Of a stretch of DNA of 64,000 bases, positions 51,559 through 60,748 are shown in pieces (position 1 is the first letter of the stretch; each line of letters starts with the position of its first letter). Made by a program: the position numbers and the translations under genes. Source of the DNA: Porphyromonadaceae bacterium (GTDB lineage Bacteria > Bacteroidota > Bacteroidia > Bacteroidales > Dysgonomonadaceae). The stretch covers positions 186,001 to 250,000 of the forward strand of contig JAJFTO010000017.1 in NCBI GenBank assembly GCA_021372865.1, in the 5' to 3' direction. Below the pieces are notes generated by a model. That model was not told where the DNA came from and did not search any database. It was given only the letters and a program-made list of their open reading frames with translations.

Positions 51559-52392
51559 TTAATATGCAAGACCCTCATACTTCTGATAGGCTTTTTCCAA
51601 TTTTGTATCATAGCGATTCTGTCTGTAACCCGACCCGTTATATCGTTCAGCAAATCCAGCCCACTGTTTGGAGGCCAGTAACGGAATCAGCCCGTTTACC
51701 CGAAGAAACCGACCAAAAGCGTCGAGATGCTCTCTCTCATGCAGGTGCATCCGGTCCACGAAATCATATACATCATTGTAACCGAGGCTCACTGCATGGT
51801 ATCCCATTATCTGAAAAGAGCCCCACGATGCAGCAGAGAACGCGGCTTCCCGGAAAATATCACTTCCTGATATTTGTATTGCTTTTTGAAGCCGGTCATA
51901 TTCTCTTACACCTCCCAGATAATAATTTTTTGTCCATCTCTCATAGAGTACATCCTGGTTGTCCGCATTCATAAACTGTTGTGGATTGATGCCTCGTTTC
52001 TCCAGTTCACGAAAAAAAATATGACCTTCGAATAAGATTATCGGTTTGCCATTCATCAGAAATCCTTTGCCACCACTCTCAACCTCGTTTACGGCTTTGA
52101 CTACGGTCAGCTCCAATCCGAAATTTCTCGCAAAGTCAACCAGATCGGATTCAGAGAGTAATTTATCATTTTGACTGATTATCTCAGGAGACAGCTCATA
52201 TAGTTTTTGCCACGTTTTGGGACCTGCAATGCCATCAACGACCAACGAATGATGCCCTTGAAATTGTTTTACAGCTGCGTCGACTTCCAGACTGAATGAG
52301 TCTGATATTTTCACGTTATACCCCAGTTTGTAAAGCATTTCACACAATATTTTCACTTCCGGCGACTTCGAATAATATCTTAATGTTCTCAT
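51559..52392 (-). CDS. N-acetylmuramidase (DUF3380) with peptidoglycan-binding domain
   Basis: A 277-residue protein. The N-terminal part is PG-binding-1-like (ILCEMLYKLGYNVKISDSFSLEVDAAVKQFQGHHSLVVDGIAGPKTWQKLYEL). The C-terminal part is a DUF3380 muramidase domain with VKAVNEVESGGKGFLMNGKPIILFEGHIFFREL (candidate catalytic Glu) and ASWGSFQIMGYHAVSLGY. This is the form of phage Gp110-type endolysins. It has no signal peptide, so export would need a holin or other route. It follows the RGWF protein gene by 15 bases on the same strand, with IS debris downstream. Confidence 0.85.
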   Translation of the reverse strand: MRTLRYYSKSPEVKILCEMLYKLGYNVKISDSFSLEVDAAVKQFQGHHSLVVDGIAGPKTWQKLYELSPEIISQNDKLLSESDLVDFARNFGLELTVVKAVNEVESGGKGFLMNGKPIILFEGHIFFRELEKRGINPQQFMNADNQDVLYERWTKNYYLGGVREYDRLQKAIQISGSDIFREAAFSAASWGSFQIMGYHAVSLGYNDVYDFVDRMHLHEREHLDAFGRFLRVNGLIPLLASKQWAGFAERYNGSGYRQNRYDTKLEKAYQKYEGLAY

Positions 52393-52407
52393 TTTTTTGA
52401 TTTTTAT

Positions 52408-54210
52408 TTATTGGGGCATTTTGGGTATACGCTCACAAACCATTCCTACCAGAAAATAGGATTTGAACTTCACCTCTTCACGGTCCATAGAAAAAGTAAG
52501 TGTGACGGGATTGGCGTTTTCCAATCTAAAATTTTTAATCAACGCCTTATACCCATCAGCCCGCATTTCCATTTCAAAACTTCCGACTGGTATGGTGACT
52601 GAGATTTGTCCGTTTTGATCTGTTTCCACTTCATAAACACGGCTATTATCGGTTCCTTTGACTGAGAGGGAACATTTATATATCCCTTTCCCGGAATTAC
52701 TGTCGTGGATATTAAAAAATACCCGGGAGGCCTGCTCAATCTGATTCACATAAATTTTAGTAAACAACCCGCCTCCTTTGAATGGAAGCATTTCCAAAGA
52801 CAACGCCTCTCGATTCGGCCCGGCACTTTCCATTGATGGGGATTCTCTCCCCGGGAGATTTACCGCCATGGGTTTCATCCTCCGGTAGAAAGGTATGCTC
52901 CTTGTCCTGATGGCCGATTCTGCAATGCCGGAATCCTCTTTCATCGGCTTTTCAGGGAGAGTGTGAGTCTCCGCCACATCGGCTTTGCGGATCATGTAAT
53001 TCAGCTGATCCGACCTGATTGTTCCTTTGTTGGTCACAGTTTTCAGAAATTTTTGTTTGGTCCTGTCATTTATAAAAAGCTGCTGCTTGAGAATCACAGG
53101 ACCAAAATGAATGAGCTGGTCCTGGTTAATTACCTGATCCTCCGAGATTGCATCGACAAGATTAATCTTCAGATTTTTCACCAGCAGCATTACTTTGGGA
53201 AAAGCCGGAAGTTTAAAATCTGTCGATATTGTCTCACCGTCAGAGATAGGCTGCGATTCATTCCACTGAAAACAGGTGGAGCTGAATATCTGTTTATTGA
53301 ACCATCCTCTCTTGAGATGGATGAAAGCGTAATCAAACTCAATACTTTCAATATATTGTTCGTCATATTCAATATCCAGAATTTGTGCAGGCAAGTGTTG
53401 CGAATCAGCTTTAGCCTTCGTGAAAAGTGATTCCATCTCATTTTTATCAAGGAAAAGATTGCGCCAGCCAGATTCATTTTCCATGAAATCGTACGGTATA
53501 AAATGGATGTCGTGAATTGCTGAAAGTGCAGTAACATCTGTTTTTTCGGAAGCATCGAAATAGTTCTTTACCGATTGAAACAAATCGAGGAAGCGATCTG
53601 TTTCCGATAATTTGTTTTGTACCTGCAAAGCCTCCTCAATAAATTCCTTATTACCTTTAATTTTCCAGTTTGCCAACGCCATATCTTTTTTCAAGGTGAT
53701 CAAGGTGAGCTGATCTGACCAGTTCCTTTTTTCCTCTTCGGTCATCTTTTCATCAAACTGAGCCAGATGATCTTCTATGAAAGTCAACTGCTTTTCATAC
53801 TCTTTCATATGTTTGACATATGCCTTATACTCCGGCGTTTCCTTCCCGTCCCTAATCAATTTATCATTTTCGGAAGCCAGGAGTGTCTCCAAACCCTGCT
53901 CCAGGTCCTTTACACCTGCGTAGTTGAGAATTTCTCTATATGCGTCAAACAACGTATTGTTTGGGTTAAGATCCCAGTACTTATCGGAAGAAGGAAGAGA
54001 ATTCAGTTCGTAGGAGACCTGCTGTTTCTTCAGTATGGAGCCTGCGATCTGGGAAGGATCTGTTATCAGACTCAGCGGTTTAAGCAAGGTAAGATCTTCC
54101 ATCTCATAGAGACGAAGTGAGGGACAGAGCAAAACCAGATCATTTACCTTTGAGCTCTCCGAAAAATAAATTTCCTTCAGTTTTTGGTATAATGCAATAT
54201 AATATTTCAT
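52408..54210 (-). CDS. Uncharacterised RGWF-domain protein with carboxypeptidase-regulatory-like domain
   Basis: About 600 residues, no signal peptide. An N-terminal helical half (residues 1-230, charged) precedes a beta-rich region with YAFIHLKRGWFNKQIFSSTCFQWNES and DGETISTDFKLPAFPKVMLLVKNLKI near 300-350. A carboxypeptidase-regulatory-like sandwich (YEVETDQNGQISVTIPVGSFEMEMRADGY) sits near 520-570. The tail YFLVGMVCERIPKMPQ resembles the neighbouring protein's CYIIGYKCHIVPKSP. I start at ATG 54210; the longer frame begins with TTG at the -7 box. The family is not recognised. Confidence 0.75.
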   Translation of the reverse strand: MKYYIALYQKLKEIYFSESSKVNDLVLLCPSLRLYEMEDLTLLKPLSLITDPSQIAGSILKKQQVSYELNSLPSSDKYWDLNPNNTLFDAYREILNYAGVKDLEQGLETLLASENDKLIRDGKETPEYKAYVKHMKEYEKQLTFIEDHLAQFDEKMTEEEKRNWSDQLTLITLKKDMALANWKIKGNKEFIEEALQVQNKLSETDRFLDLFQSVKNYFDASEKTDVTALSAIHDIHFIPYDFMENESGWRNLFLDKNEMESLFTKAKADSQHLPAQILDIEYDEQYIESIEFDYAFIHLKRGWFNKQIFSSTCFQWNESQPISDGETISTDFKLPAFPKVMLLVKNLKINLVDAISEDQVINQDQLIHFGPVILKQQLFINDRTKQKFLKTVTNKGTIRSDQLNYMIRKADVAETHTLPEKPMKEDSGIAESAIRTRSIPFYRRMKPMAVNLPGRESPSMESAGPNREALSLEMLPFKGGGLFTKIYVNQIEQASRVFFNIHDSNSGKGIYKCSLSVKGTDNSRVYEVETDQNGQISVTIPVGSFEMEMRADGYKALIKNFRLENANPVTLTFSMDREEVKFKSYFLVGMVCERIPKMPQ

Positions 54211-54231
54211 ACGATAAAAATTATTTATTTT

Positions 54232-54239
54232 CAAATGTA
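54232..54239 (-). promoter_or_regulatory. -7 box for the RGWF protein/muramidase run
   Basis: TACATTTG on the minus strand lies 21 bases before the ATG at 54210. No TTTG at -33. Confidence 0.5.
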
Positions 54240-54330
54240 TCGTATGGAACTCGCTTTAATCATCTACTTGTATGATAATGATTATCATGCTCGTTTCATA
54301 TGATCCGCTGTCATTATAATTTATAACAAA

Positions 54331-54360
54331 GCGTGCCGCCATACTTACTGTGCGGCACGC
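54331..54360 (-). terminator. Terminator after the second RGWF protein gene
   Basis: GCGTGCCGC and GCGGCACGC form a perfect 9-base stem around a 12-base loop. On the minus strand a T-rich tract (TTTGTTATAAATT) follows. It lies 18 bases after the stop at 54378, so the two RGWF genes are separate transcripts. Confidence 0.85.
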
Positions 54361-54377
54361 CACTGAGTTCGAATATT

Positions 54378-55985
54378 TTATTCGGACTTTCCATCCGTCC
54401 ATTTAGTTATTGCAGGATTTGGATTGGGCGATTTGGGTACAATATGACATTTGTATCCGATAATATAACACCCGGGTGACAGCAGATCTTTTCCTTTGAA
54501 ACTTGCGTCGATGTGTGATTCCTGGTTCTCATAACTGTAACCTCCACCCAGGACAAAGGGACCGATCCCCACCACTCCTCCGGCATTCACATAATCTTTG
54601 GTAAACTTTGTACTGGTGGTGCTGTCCCCAAATCGCATGACGACATCTTTCGCGATAATCAGTTCAGTGATGATAGAAGGCATCAGCCCATCTTTGTCGT
54701 TTCCTGAACTTATCGTATCTCCGTTCAGTTCCTGCGGCGAGTTTTCATGCAGTTTCCAGTATTTTGATTCCACGAACTCCTGGCTGAACCATCCCCTTTC
54801 TACCCTTACTTTTCCCAATTTGAAAGAGATATATACGTTGCTCATATCAATCTCTGATTCCCGTTTCTGATGTTCTCCGCCCCCTCTTGCTCCGATGGAG
54901 AAGATTCCCAAATTTAAGCCCAGACCGGCTTTCCATTTGTGGGTGGTACTGGAGGAATCGTAACTGAATTCCCGTTCATTCAGGACGATGGTGGGCCAGT
55001 TTTTAGATTCTGTCATCACTCCGGCCGGAATGGGAATAGAAGGCGAATAGTTGATGTAATCCAGAATGCGGGTACGCTGGCTGTTCCGAAACTCCGACTG
55101 CAACCGTTTCTTGATCACAAGCATGTGTTTTTCTTCTATTTCACTCAGATAATTCTGAATCCGCTCTACCCCTTCTTTATAGCCAAGCGACTGCCATGCT
55201 TTCAGAGCCATATCTTCCCGTTTCTTCATGTTTTTTCCGTCAATGGAAAGTTGAGCCATGGCATCGGGATCTCCGTTATCTGCAGCGACCCTCACTTCGT
55301 TGTTCTTTTCCACCTCTGCATAGTACTTCATTTCGTACTCCACGTACTTTGCATACATGGGTGAAACAAATGAATGTACAATCTCAGGCTGATTGGTGTC
55401 GTCGATGGGTAACGTCTCATCAAAATCGGGATTCTTGATTTTCTTAATCTTGAAAAGTTTGTTACGCAATGAATCGAGTTTCTTCTCCACCTTGGCATCC
55501 ATGGGAGTATCCACCACCACCGACCATTGCAGCAGATCTTCATAAACCTTTGACACTCTTTTGCTGGAGTCGTTGAAAATCGTCACCTGCCGTCCGTTCT
55601 TTCCCTCCACCATGGATGGAATCCGGGATGGTATGGCATCCACCATCGCTGCAAATTGTTCCATTTGGAGGTATCTTCGGAACTTGTTTTCCGCCAGTAA
55701 ATTTTTGTATCCTTCCATGTCGATGACTGGATTACCGTTTTTATCCAGGATTGGTTTTCCATCTTTATCGAGCTCTGGTTTTGGAGAAGGAGCTGAGCCA
55801 AAAAGTCCTTTCAGTGCGAAATCGAAAGTATCCTCGGTCAATACAATTCCTATCGGATCAAAGGCGATAAAATCATTAGGCCCCACAGAATCGGGATCTC
55901 CCCCGTTGGTAATAGTATCATATACCTGCTTTAGCAGCATACTCATCAGCGAGTTTGATCGGGCTTCATCAATTAATTTTGCCAT
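54378..55985 (-). CDS. Uncharacterised RGWF-domain protein
   Basis: A 535-residue protein without signal peptide. Residues 1-220 are mixed helical and acidic (includes VGPNDFIAFDPIGIVLTEDTFDFALKG). The beta-rich part has VYISFKLGKVRVERGWFSQEFVESKYWKLHENS near 385-420, then NGDTISSGNDKDGLMPSIITELIIAKDVVMRFG near 425-457, and the tail CYIIGYKCHIVPKSP near 506-522. These three blocks line up in order with the next gene's product, so the two are distant paralogues. I do not recognise the family. A TACGTTTG -7-like box is at 56057-56064. Confidence 0.75.
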   Translation of the reverse strand: MAKLIDEARSNSLMSMLLKQVYDTITNGGDPDSVGPNDFIAFDPIGIVLTEDTFDFALKGLFGSAPSPKPELDKDGKPILDKNGNPVIDMEGYKNLLAENKFRRYLQMEQFAAMVDAIPSRIPSMVEGKNGRQVTIFNDSSKRVSKVYEDLLQWSVVVDTPMDAKVEKKLDSLRNKLFKIKKIKNPDFDETLPIDDTNQPEIVHSFVSPMYAKYVEYEMKYYAEVEKNNEVRVAADNGDPDAMAQLSIDGKNMKKREDMALKAWQSLGYKEGVERIQNYLSEIEEKHMLVIKKRLQSEFRNSQRTRILDYINYSPSIPIPAGVMTESKNWPTIVLNEREFSYDSSSTTHKWKAGLGLNLGIFSIGARGGGEHQKRESEIDMSNVYISFKLGKVRVERGWFSQEFVESKYWKLHENSPQELNGDTISSGNDKDGLMPSIITELIIAKDVVMRFGDSTTSTKFTKDYVNAGGVVGIGPFVLGGGYSYENQESHIDASFKGKDLLSPGCYIIGYKCHIVPKSPNPNPAITKWTDGKSE

Positions 55986-56279
55986 AACTTTATTTTTTTT
56001 GGATTACGCATACTCTATACAGTTTTCTGCATCCCTGATCAGCGCATTTAAGACGACAAACGTAGCAGATATCGTAAATAAATGTTAGGATTATTTTTTC
56101 AAAAAATTGGATGAATCAAGCATTAACAATTGAGCCAATTTGTGTTATTCTCGCACAACGGCCATTTATATATCTGATAATCAAACGATATATAAACCAA
56201 AACCGAAACGGAATATACAATTTGAAGAAGATGGGGAATAGTCAGGTTGCTCCTTGTTTAACGGATGACAGATACAGCA
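55986..56279. other. Intergenic gap without recognised content
   Basis: About 290 A/T-rich bases between the second RGWF gene and the hybrid regulator gene. Apart from the -7-like box at 56057-56064 I see no supported gene or structure. Confidence 0.6.
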
Positions 56280-59135
56280 TTACATCGGTAAACGCCGGTA
56301 TTGGGAGGGAGACACGTGTGTTAGTTTTTTAAAAATACGGGAAAAATAGGCCAGATCATAAAAACCACATTCTTCGGCAATCTGACCAATCGGTTTATCT
56401 CCCGATGCAAGTTTCTTTTTGGCACAGTTCACACGCAGATTCATGATAAATAAGGACGGCGTATAACCGGATACTGCACTCAGTTTTCTGTTGAGTTGCG
56501 AAGGGCTGACACAGAGTCTTTCGGCCAGAGTTACCGTGGAGAAATGAGAATTCTGCATTTCGCTGTACACGATATCCGTAGCTTTTTGCAGGAATTCCAT
56601 ACCGGCATCTTTTTCCCCTGACACGTCACCTTTTAGAATTGCCCGCATGTATTTTTCCTTGAGTAAACGGCGGTTTTCTATCAGGGTTTCAATCTGTATT
56701 AAAAGTTCATTCAGATGAAAAGGTTTACGTATATATGCATCTGCGCCCTGTTGCAATCCTTTCAACCGGTCCTCCTGTGTACCTTTTGCAGTAAGTAGGA
56801 TCACCGGAATATGATTCAACAACATAGATGTGCGAATCTCCCTGCAGAGAGTAAGCCCGTCTTTGTTGGGCATCATGATATCGGAAATAATGATGTCAGG
56901 CATCAGTTCACTGGCACGCTCCAACCCTTCAACACCGTCACGTTCGGCAAACACGTTGTAGCGGGCAGAAAGCAGGGCTTTAATATAGAGTACCACGTCC
57001 TCGTTGTCTTCTATAATCAGGATCGTAGATCTCCGGTCAATTCCTGTAATTGGTTCTCCGTAATGTGACTCATTTGATGCTGTGCCGGGGTATCCTATTT
57101 CCGGGATTACCCTGACAGGTGAAAAAATTTCGGGCTGATGAATTTTCCAGAGAGGCAGATTGGCCTCGATTGACTGCCGGAGAGGTAACGTAATCGTAAA
57201 TATGGTTCCTTGTCCTTCCTCACTTTCTGCCTCAATTTTTCCATGCATCATTTCTACCAGCTGTCGGCAATAACTTAAGCCAATTCCGCTTCCGTTATTT
57301 TTATCAGATTGCGTTCCCTGGTAAAAAAGATCAAAAATATGTTCTATCTCCTGCTTCGATATCCCCTTTCCATGATCAGCCACTGTTAGGATCACATCTT
57401 TCTGTTTCAGGGTGACAAGTTGAATGGAAATATTGCTGCCGGGGTGACTGAATTTGATGGCATTTGACAACAGGTTCTGCATTATATCGTCCATATAATA
57501 GGAAACGAAATCCATCTCTATGATCGCTTCATTATAGGTGAAAATTAACTGAATATTCTTGCTTTTAGCGTATAGCCGAAAAGAATCTATTATCATCTGC
57601 AGGTAGACAACAATGTTCCCTTTCTGCCACTCAGGCGTATCTAATCCTGCATTGATCCTGGACATACTCAGCAATTGATTTACCAGTGACAGCAAATGTG
57701 CGCCCTGTCTGTCGATTGCTTTCAGATACGATTTCGTTTCGGCCAGAGAGAGATATTTCTCATTCTGCATGTGATTGCTCAGACCCAGAATAACGGTAAG
57801 CGGAGTTCTGAATTCATGTGTCACGTTGGTGAAAAAATTTGTCCGTATACGGTTTAAATTCCGGAGAATCTTGTTGCTTTTTGTGCGTTGAAGGTATGCA
57901 TACATGAGCGTAATCAGCAAAAGAATCAACAATACGACGAAGATAAAGGATGCATACAGAATGGTCCTTTTCTGACTGGTCTCCATTTCGTTTCTCAGAT
58001 TCAGTTCTGATATGAAGTGCCTGTTTTTATCCCGTTCATATTTTAATCGCATGTCGGTTACCTTATTAAGTTTCTCAATATTCTGGATGCTATCCTGAAA
58101 TGCCATGCTGATCTTGTAATCGTTCAGTGCTCCTGCAAAGTTTCCCATCCCCAGGTGATATTCATGCAGTAAATTATATACTTTAGAGAGATGTTCCGGT
58201 GAATGAATTTCGTTAGCAGCTTCTTTTGCCAGTTCTATATACTCTTTCGATTCTGCAAAATCGCCTTTCAGCAGATTTATGCGTGCTAACGCCAGCGTAG
58301 CTTCCAGCCAGTGCCATGTATCAGTAAGATCGTTCATTATATCGTAAGCCAGCAAATAAGTATGTTCTGCTTTATCATATAGATGTTGCAGTTCATAGAT
58401 ATATCCGATATGAATATGGCATAAACCTATACCCATCAGTGATTTTGCCTGCACATTATGTTCCATGGAACGCTGATAATAGAAGAAAGCAGAATCGTAC
58501 ATCTGTTTTTCTTCGAAGATAGCACCCAAGTTTGCATAATTAATAGCCTGCCCCACATGACTATTTAGTATCTTTTCTTCCTTCAATGCTTCCCGAAACG
58601 ATCTTTCAGCCTCTTCGTAGCTTCCAGCGGAAAGGTATATATTCCCTATACCGTTTATTGCCATTACCCGATTTTTCCGGCCCATGGGTTCATTTCTGAG
58701 AGAAAAGGCTTCTGCCATCTGCAGTGCCTGGTAATGATAATCAGAAGCTTCAGGCAATGCGCCGATTCTTCTGAAATCCGTACCCAAATTATTCAGAGCC
58801 TGTGTAATCCCAATGGTATCTTTAATCTTATAAGCGGACAATAATCCCTGCTGATGATAGGCAATGGCTTTGGAGAAATTGGATGATTCTCGCATTCTTT
58901 CACCCAGTTCTTTGTAAAATACAGACATAGCCAGTTCATCTCTTTCGCTGTTGCTTTTTTTTAATAAAATATGAATGGAGTCGATTGAAAAATGATCTTG
59001 TGAAATTCTCTCTTCCAGTTTTTTTTTCTCTGCACTGGAAAATTCCTGTATATTTCCATCCGGATTGCAGGAAATAAGCAATAAGGTGAGGTTCAGGAAT
59101 ACCCATAGATTAATATGTTTCAACCGTAAGCACAT
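56280..59135 (-). CDS. Hybrid two-component regulator (TPR sensor, histidine kinase, receiver, AraC)
   Basis: About 951 residues. A lipoprotein-like signal (LNLTLLLISC) is followed by TPR repeats over residues 80-380, then a TM helix near 390-415. The HisKA phospho-acceptor His is in NVTHEFRTPLTVIL near 438, the ATPase has NLLSNAIKFSH and DHGKGISKQE, the receiver has DIIISDIMMPNKDG near 750, and the AraC HTH lies near 855-950. It differs from glycan HTCS proteins by TPRs instead of beta-propellers. I start at ATG 59135, because the ATG at 59180 precedes the -7 box. Confidence 0.9.
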   Translation of the reverse strand: MCLRLKHINLWVFLNLTLLLISCNPDGNIQEFSSAEKKKLEERISQDHFSIDSIHILLKKSNSERDELAMSVFYKELGERMRESSNFSKAIAYHQQGLLSAYKIKDTIGITQALNNLGTDFRRIGALPEASDYHYQALQMAEAFSLRNEPMGRKNRVMAINGIGNIYLSAGSYEEAERSFREALKEEKILNSHVGQAINYANLGAIFEEKQMYDSAFFYYQRSMEHNVQAKSLMGIGLCHIHIGYIYELQHLYDKAEHTYLLAYDIMNDLTDTWHWLEATLALARINLLKGDFAESKEYIELAKEAANEIHSPEHLSKVYNLLHEYHLGMGNFAGALNDYKISMAFQDSIQNIEKLNKVTDMRLKYERDKNRHFISELNLRNEMETSQKRTILYASFIFVVLLILLLITLMYAYLQRTKSNKILRNLNRIRTNFFTNVTHEFRTPLTVILGLSNHMQNEKYLSLAETKSYLKAIDRQGAHLLSLVNQLLSMSRINAGLDTPEWQKGNIVVYLQMIIDSFRLYAKSKNIQLIFTYNEAIIEMDFVSYYMDDIMQNLLSNAIKFSHPGSNISIQLVTLKQKDVILTVADHGKGISKQEIEHIFDLFYQGTQSDKNNGSGIGLSYCRQLVEMMHGKIEAESEEGQGTIFTITLPLRQSIEANLPLWKIHQPEIFSPVRVIPEIGYPGTASNESHYGEPITGIDRRSTILIIEDNEDVVLYIKALLSARYNVFAERDGVEGLERASELMPDIIISDIMMPNKDGLTLCREIRTSMLLNHIPVILLTAKGTQEDRLKGLQQGADAYIRKPFHLNELLIQIETLIENRRLLKEKYMRAILKGDVSGEKDAGMEFLQKATDIVYSEMQNSHFSTVTLAERLCVSPSQLNRKLSAVSGYTPSLFIMNLRVNCAKKKLASGDKPIGQIAEECGFYDLAYFSRIFKKLTHVSPSQYRRLPM

Positions 59136-59151
59136 AAATCTATATTTTGTA

Positions 59152-59159
59152 CAAATATA
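59152..59159 (-). promoter_or_regulatory. -7 box of the hybrid regulator gene
   Basis: TATATTTG on the minus strand lies 16 bases before the ATG at 59135, leaving a very short leader. TTG, not TTTG, stands 18 bases further upstream. Confidence 0.5.
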
Positions 59160-59328
59160 ATTAAAGTTATGAATCTGCAATTTTTTTTCGATTATTTTTA
59201 TAACACAACAAATTAAAAATAAGGGAGTTGTTGTATTTTTTGCACATATTGTTGCAATTTAATGACAACGCCGATCAATGGAAGAAATTCAGGTTATAGG
59301 ATATCACTTCAGTAAAAAAGAACAGGGT

Positions 59329-59369
59329 TAAAAACTAAAACAGCCCCGGGCAAATTACCCGAGGCTGTT
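59329..59369 (-). terminator. Terminator of the rpsF-rpsR-rplI operon
   Basis: AACAGCCTCGGG and CCCGGGGCTGTT form a 12-base stem (one T-G pair) with a 7-base loop. On the minus strand TTTTAGTTTTT follows. It sits 20 bases after the rplI stop. Confidence 0.92.
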
Positions 59370-59389
59370 TATATTATACAAAAGGTGCT

Positions 59390-59833
59390 TTATTCTGCAA
59401 CCACTTCGAACGGTATCTCAACGGTAACCTCTTTGTGAAGCTTCACAACAGCTTTGTAATTACCGACTTCTTTCACGGCATCTTTAATGAGAATCAACTT
59501 TCTATCTATCTCAAATCCTTTTGCCTGAAGAGCATCTGCAATCTGGATATTTGTCACTGACCCGAAAATAGTGCCTGTAGAACTGGCTTTGGCACCAATA
59601 GTCAGTGATATACCCTCCAGTTTGTCGGCAACAACCTGAGCGTCTGCTTTTATCTGTGCAAGCTTATGAGCACGCTGCTTTTGGTTTTCAGCCAACACCT
59701 TCTTGGCTGATTCACTGGCTATGACGGCTTTTCCTTGTGGAATAAGAAAGTTACGGGCATATCCTTTTCTCACGCTTACCACGTCATCTTTGTAACCCAA
59801 ACTCAGTATATCTTCTTTCAATATTACTTCCAT
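59390..59833 (-). CDS. rplI: 50S ribosomal protein L9
   Basis: A 147-residue protein that binds 23S rRNA at the L1-stalk base. The N-terminal domain [36 protein letters not shown] is diagnostic, followed by the long helix and the C-terminal [25 protein letters not shown] domain. Last gene of the rpsF-rpsR-rplI operon, with a strong terminator. Confidence 0.97.
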   Translation of the reverse strand: MEVILKEDILSLGYKDDVVSVRKGYARNFLIPQGKAVIASESAKKVLAENQKQRAHKLAQIKADAQVVADKLEGISLTIGAKASSTGTIFGSVTNIQIADALQAKGFEIDRKLILIKDAVKEVGNYKAVVKLHKEVTVEIPFEVVAE

Positions 59834-59848
59834 ATCTTTTCCTCCTTC

Positions 59849-60115
59849 TTATTTCATTAAATCTGTTACGTAAGGAAGCAGGGCGATATGACGTGCTCTC
59901 TTCACTGCTTGCGCTATACGACGTTGAAACTTCAATGATGTACCGGTAATTCTTCTGGGTAAAATCTTGCCCTGTTCATTCAGGAACTTCTTCAGGAATT
60001 CCGGATCCTTGTAATCGATGTATTTGATACCGTTCTTTTTAAACCGGCAATATTTTTTCTTTTTTACATCTACTGACAGCGGGGTCAAATATCTGATTTC
60101 TGATTGTTTAGCCAT
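59849..60115 (-). CDS. rpsR: 30S ribosomal protein S18
   Basis: An 88-residue protein that pairs with S6 on the platform. Signatures are [65 protein letters not shown]. The Cys in KYCRF is the usual one. It sits 3 bases after rpsF and 15 bases before rplI. Confidence 0.97.
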   Translation of the reverse strand: MAKQSEIRYLTPLSVDVKKKKYCRFKKNGIKYIDYKDPEFLKKFLNEQGKILPRRITGTSLKFQRRIAQAVKRARHIALLPYVTDLMK

Positions 60116-60118
60116 TGT

Positions 60119-60556
60119 TTAATCCTCCTTTTCGTTTGATTCTACTTCTGTTTCAACCGATGCTGCCTTTTCCTGCTTTCTTGATTTCACATTCTCTGCA
60201 GCATATGCATGGGATTCCTGTTTTTTACCGCCTTTGTTATTTCTTCTTTTTGCGGCATATTCCAATGCAAATTTATCCTGTTTCACGGTTAAGAAACGGA
60301 TTACACGTTCATCACGACGGAAATTGACTTCCAGTTTTTCAACCACCGACGGGTCGGCGTTAAATTCGAGGAAAGTGTAAAAACCAGTCGTCTTCTTGTC
60401 GATAGGATAGGCCATCTTGCGCAATCCCCAGTCTTCTTCGTTGACAATTTCAGCCCCTTGCTCTGAGAGGAGGTTCTTGAATTTTTCAACCGCTTCCTTC
60501 ATCTGAGCATCAGACAAAACGGGAGTCAAAATGAAAACGGTTTCGTAATTATTCAT
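60119..60556 (-). CDS. rpsF: 30S ribosomal protein S6
   Basis: A 145-residue protein, longer than the usual 95-130 because of a charged C-terminal tail (residues 105-145: [14 protein letters not shown] onward, ending [12 protein letters not shown]). The core [30 protein letters not shown] and [37 protein letters not shown] is typical. First gene of the operon, with an exact consensus promoter 51 bases upstream. I found no S6:S18 leader motif in the 5' region. Confidence 0.96.
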   Translation of the reverse strand: MNNYETVFILTPVLSDAQMKEAVEKFKNLLSEQGAEIVNEEDWGLRKMAYPIDKKTTGFYTFLEFNADPSVVEKLEVNFRRDERVIRFLTVKQDKFALEYAAKRRNNKGGKKQESHAYAAENVKSRKQEKAASVETEVESNEKED

Positions 60557-60607
60557 ACCAAATTAATTATTAAAGCGTTAAATAAATAAACTTATTTTTT
60601 CGAGCGG

Positions 60608-60638
60608 CAAAGATACAACAAATTATCTAACTATCAAA
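60608..60638 (-). promoter_or_regulatory. Promoter of the rpsF operon
   Basis: On the minus strand TTTG (60638-60635), a 19-base spacer and TATCTTTG (60615-60608) match the consensus exactly. It is the best minus-strand promoter in the window. Confidence 0.85.
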
Positions 60639-60748
60639 GTTCTAATCATTTTAACTTTCCATGAAAGATCGATTTTTTTTTTGACTGCGGAGTCAGTCAA
60701 CTTTTTGGTCGTACATTTGTTTTTACATGTATCCAAAAGCATCGTGTA

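Noticed and set aside
56111-56332. A 73-codon plus-strand frame after the RGWF gene
   Set aside because: It overlaps the antisense end of the hybrid regulator gene, has no promoter or motif, and looks random.
60557-60607. S6:S18 autoregulatory leader in the rpsF 5' region
   Set aside because: The short A/T-rich leader has no CCG-containing bulged stem, so the known motif is not supported.
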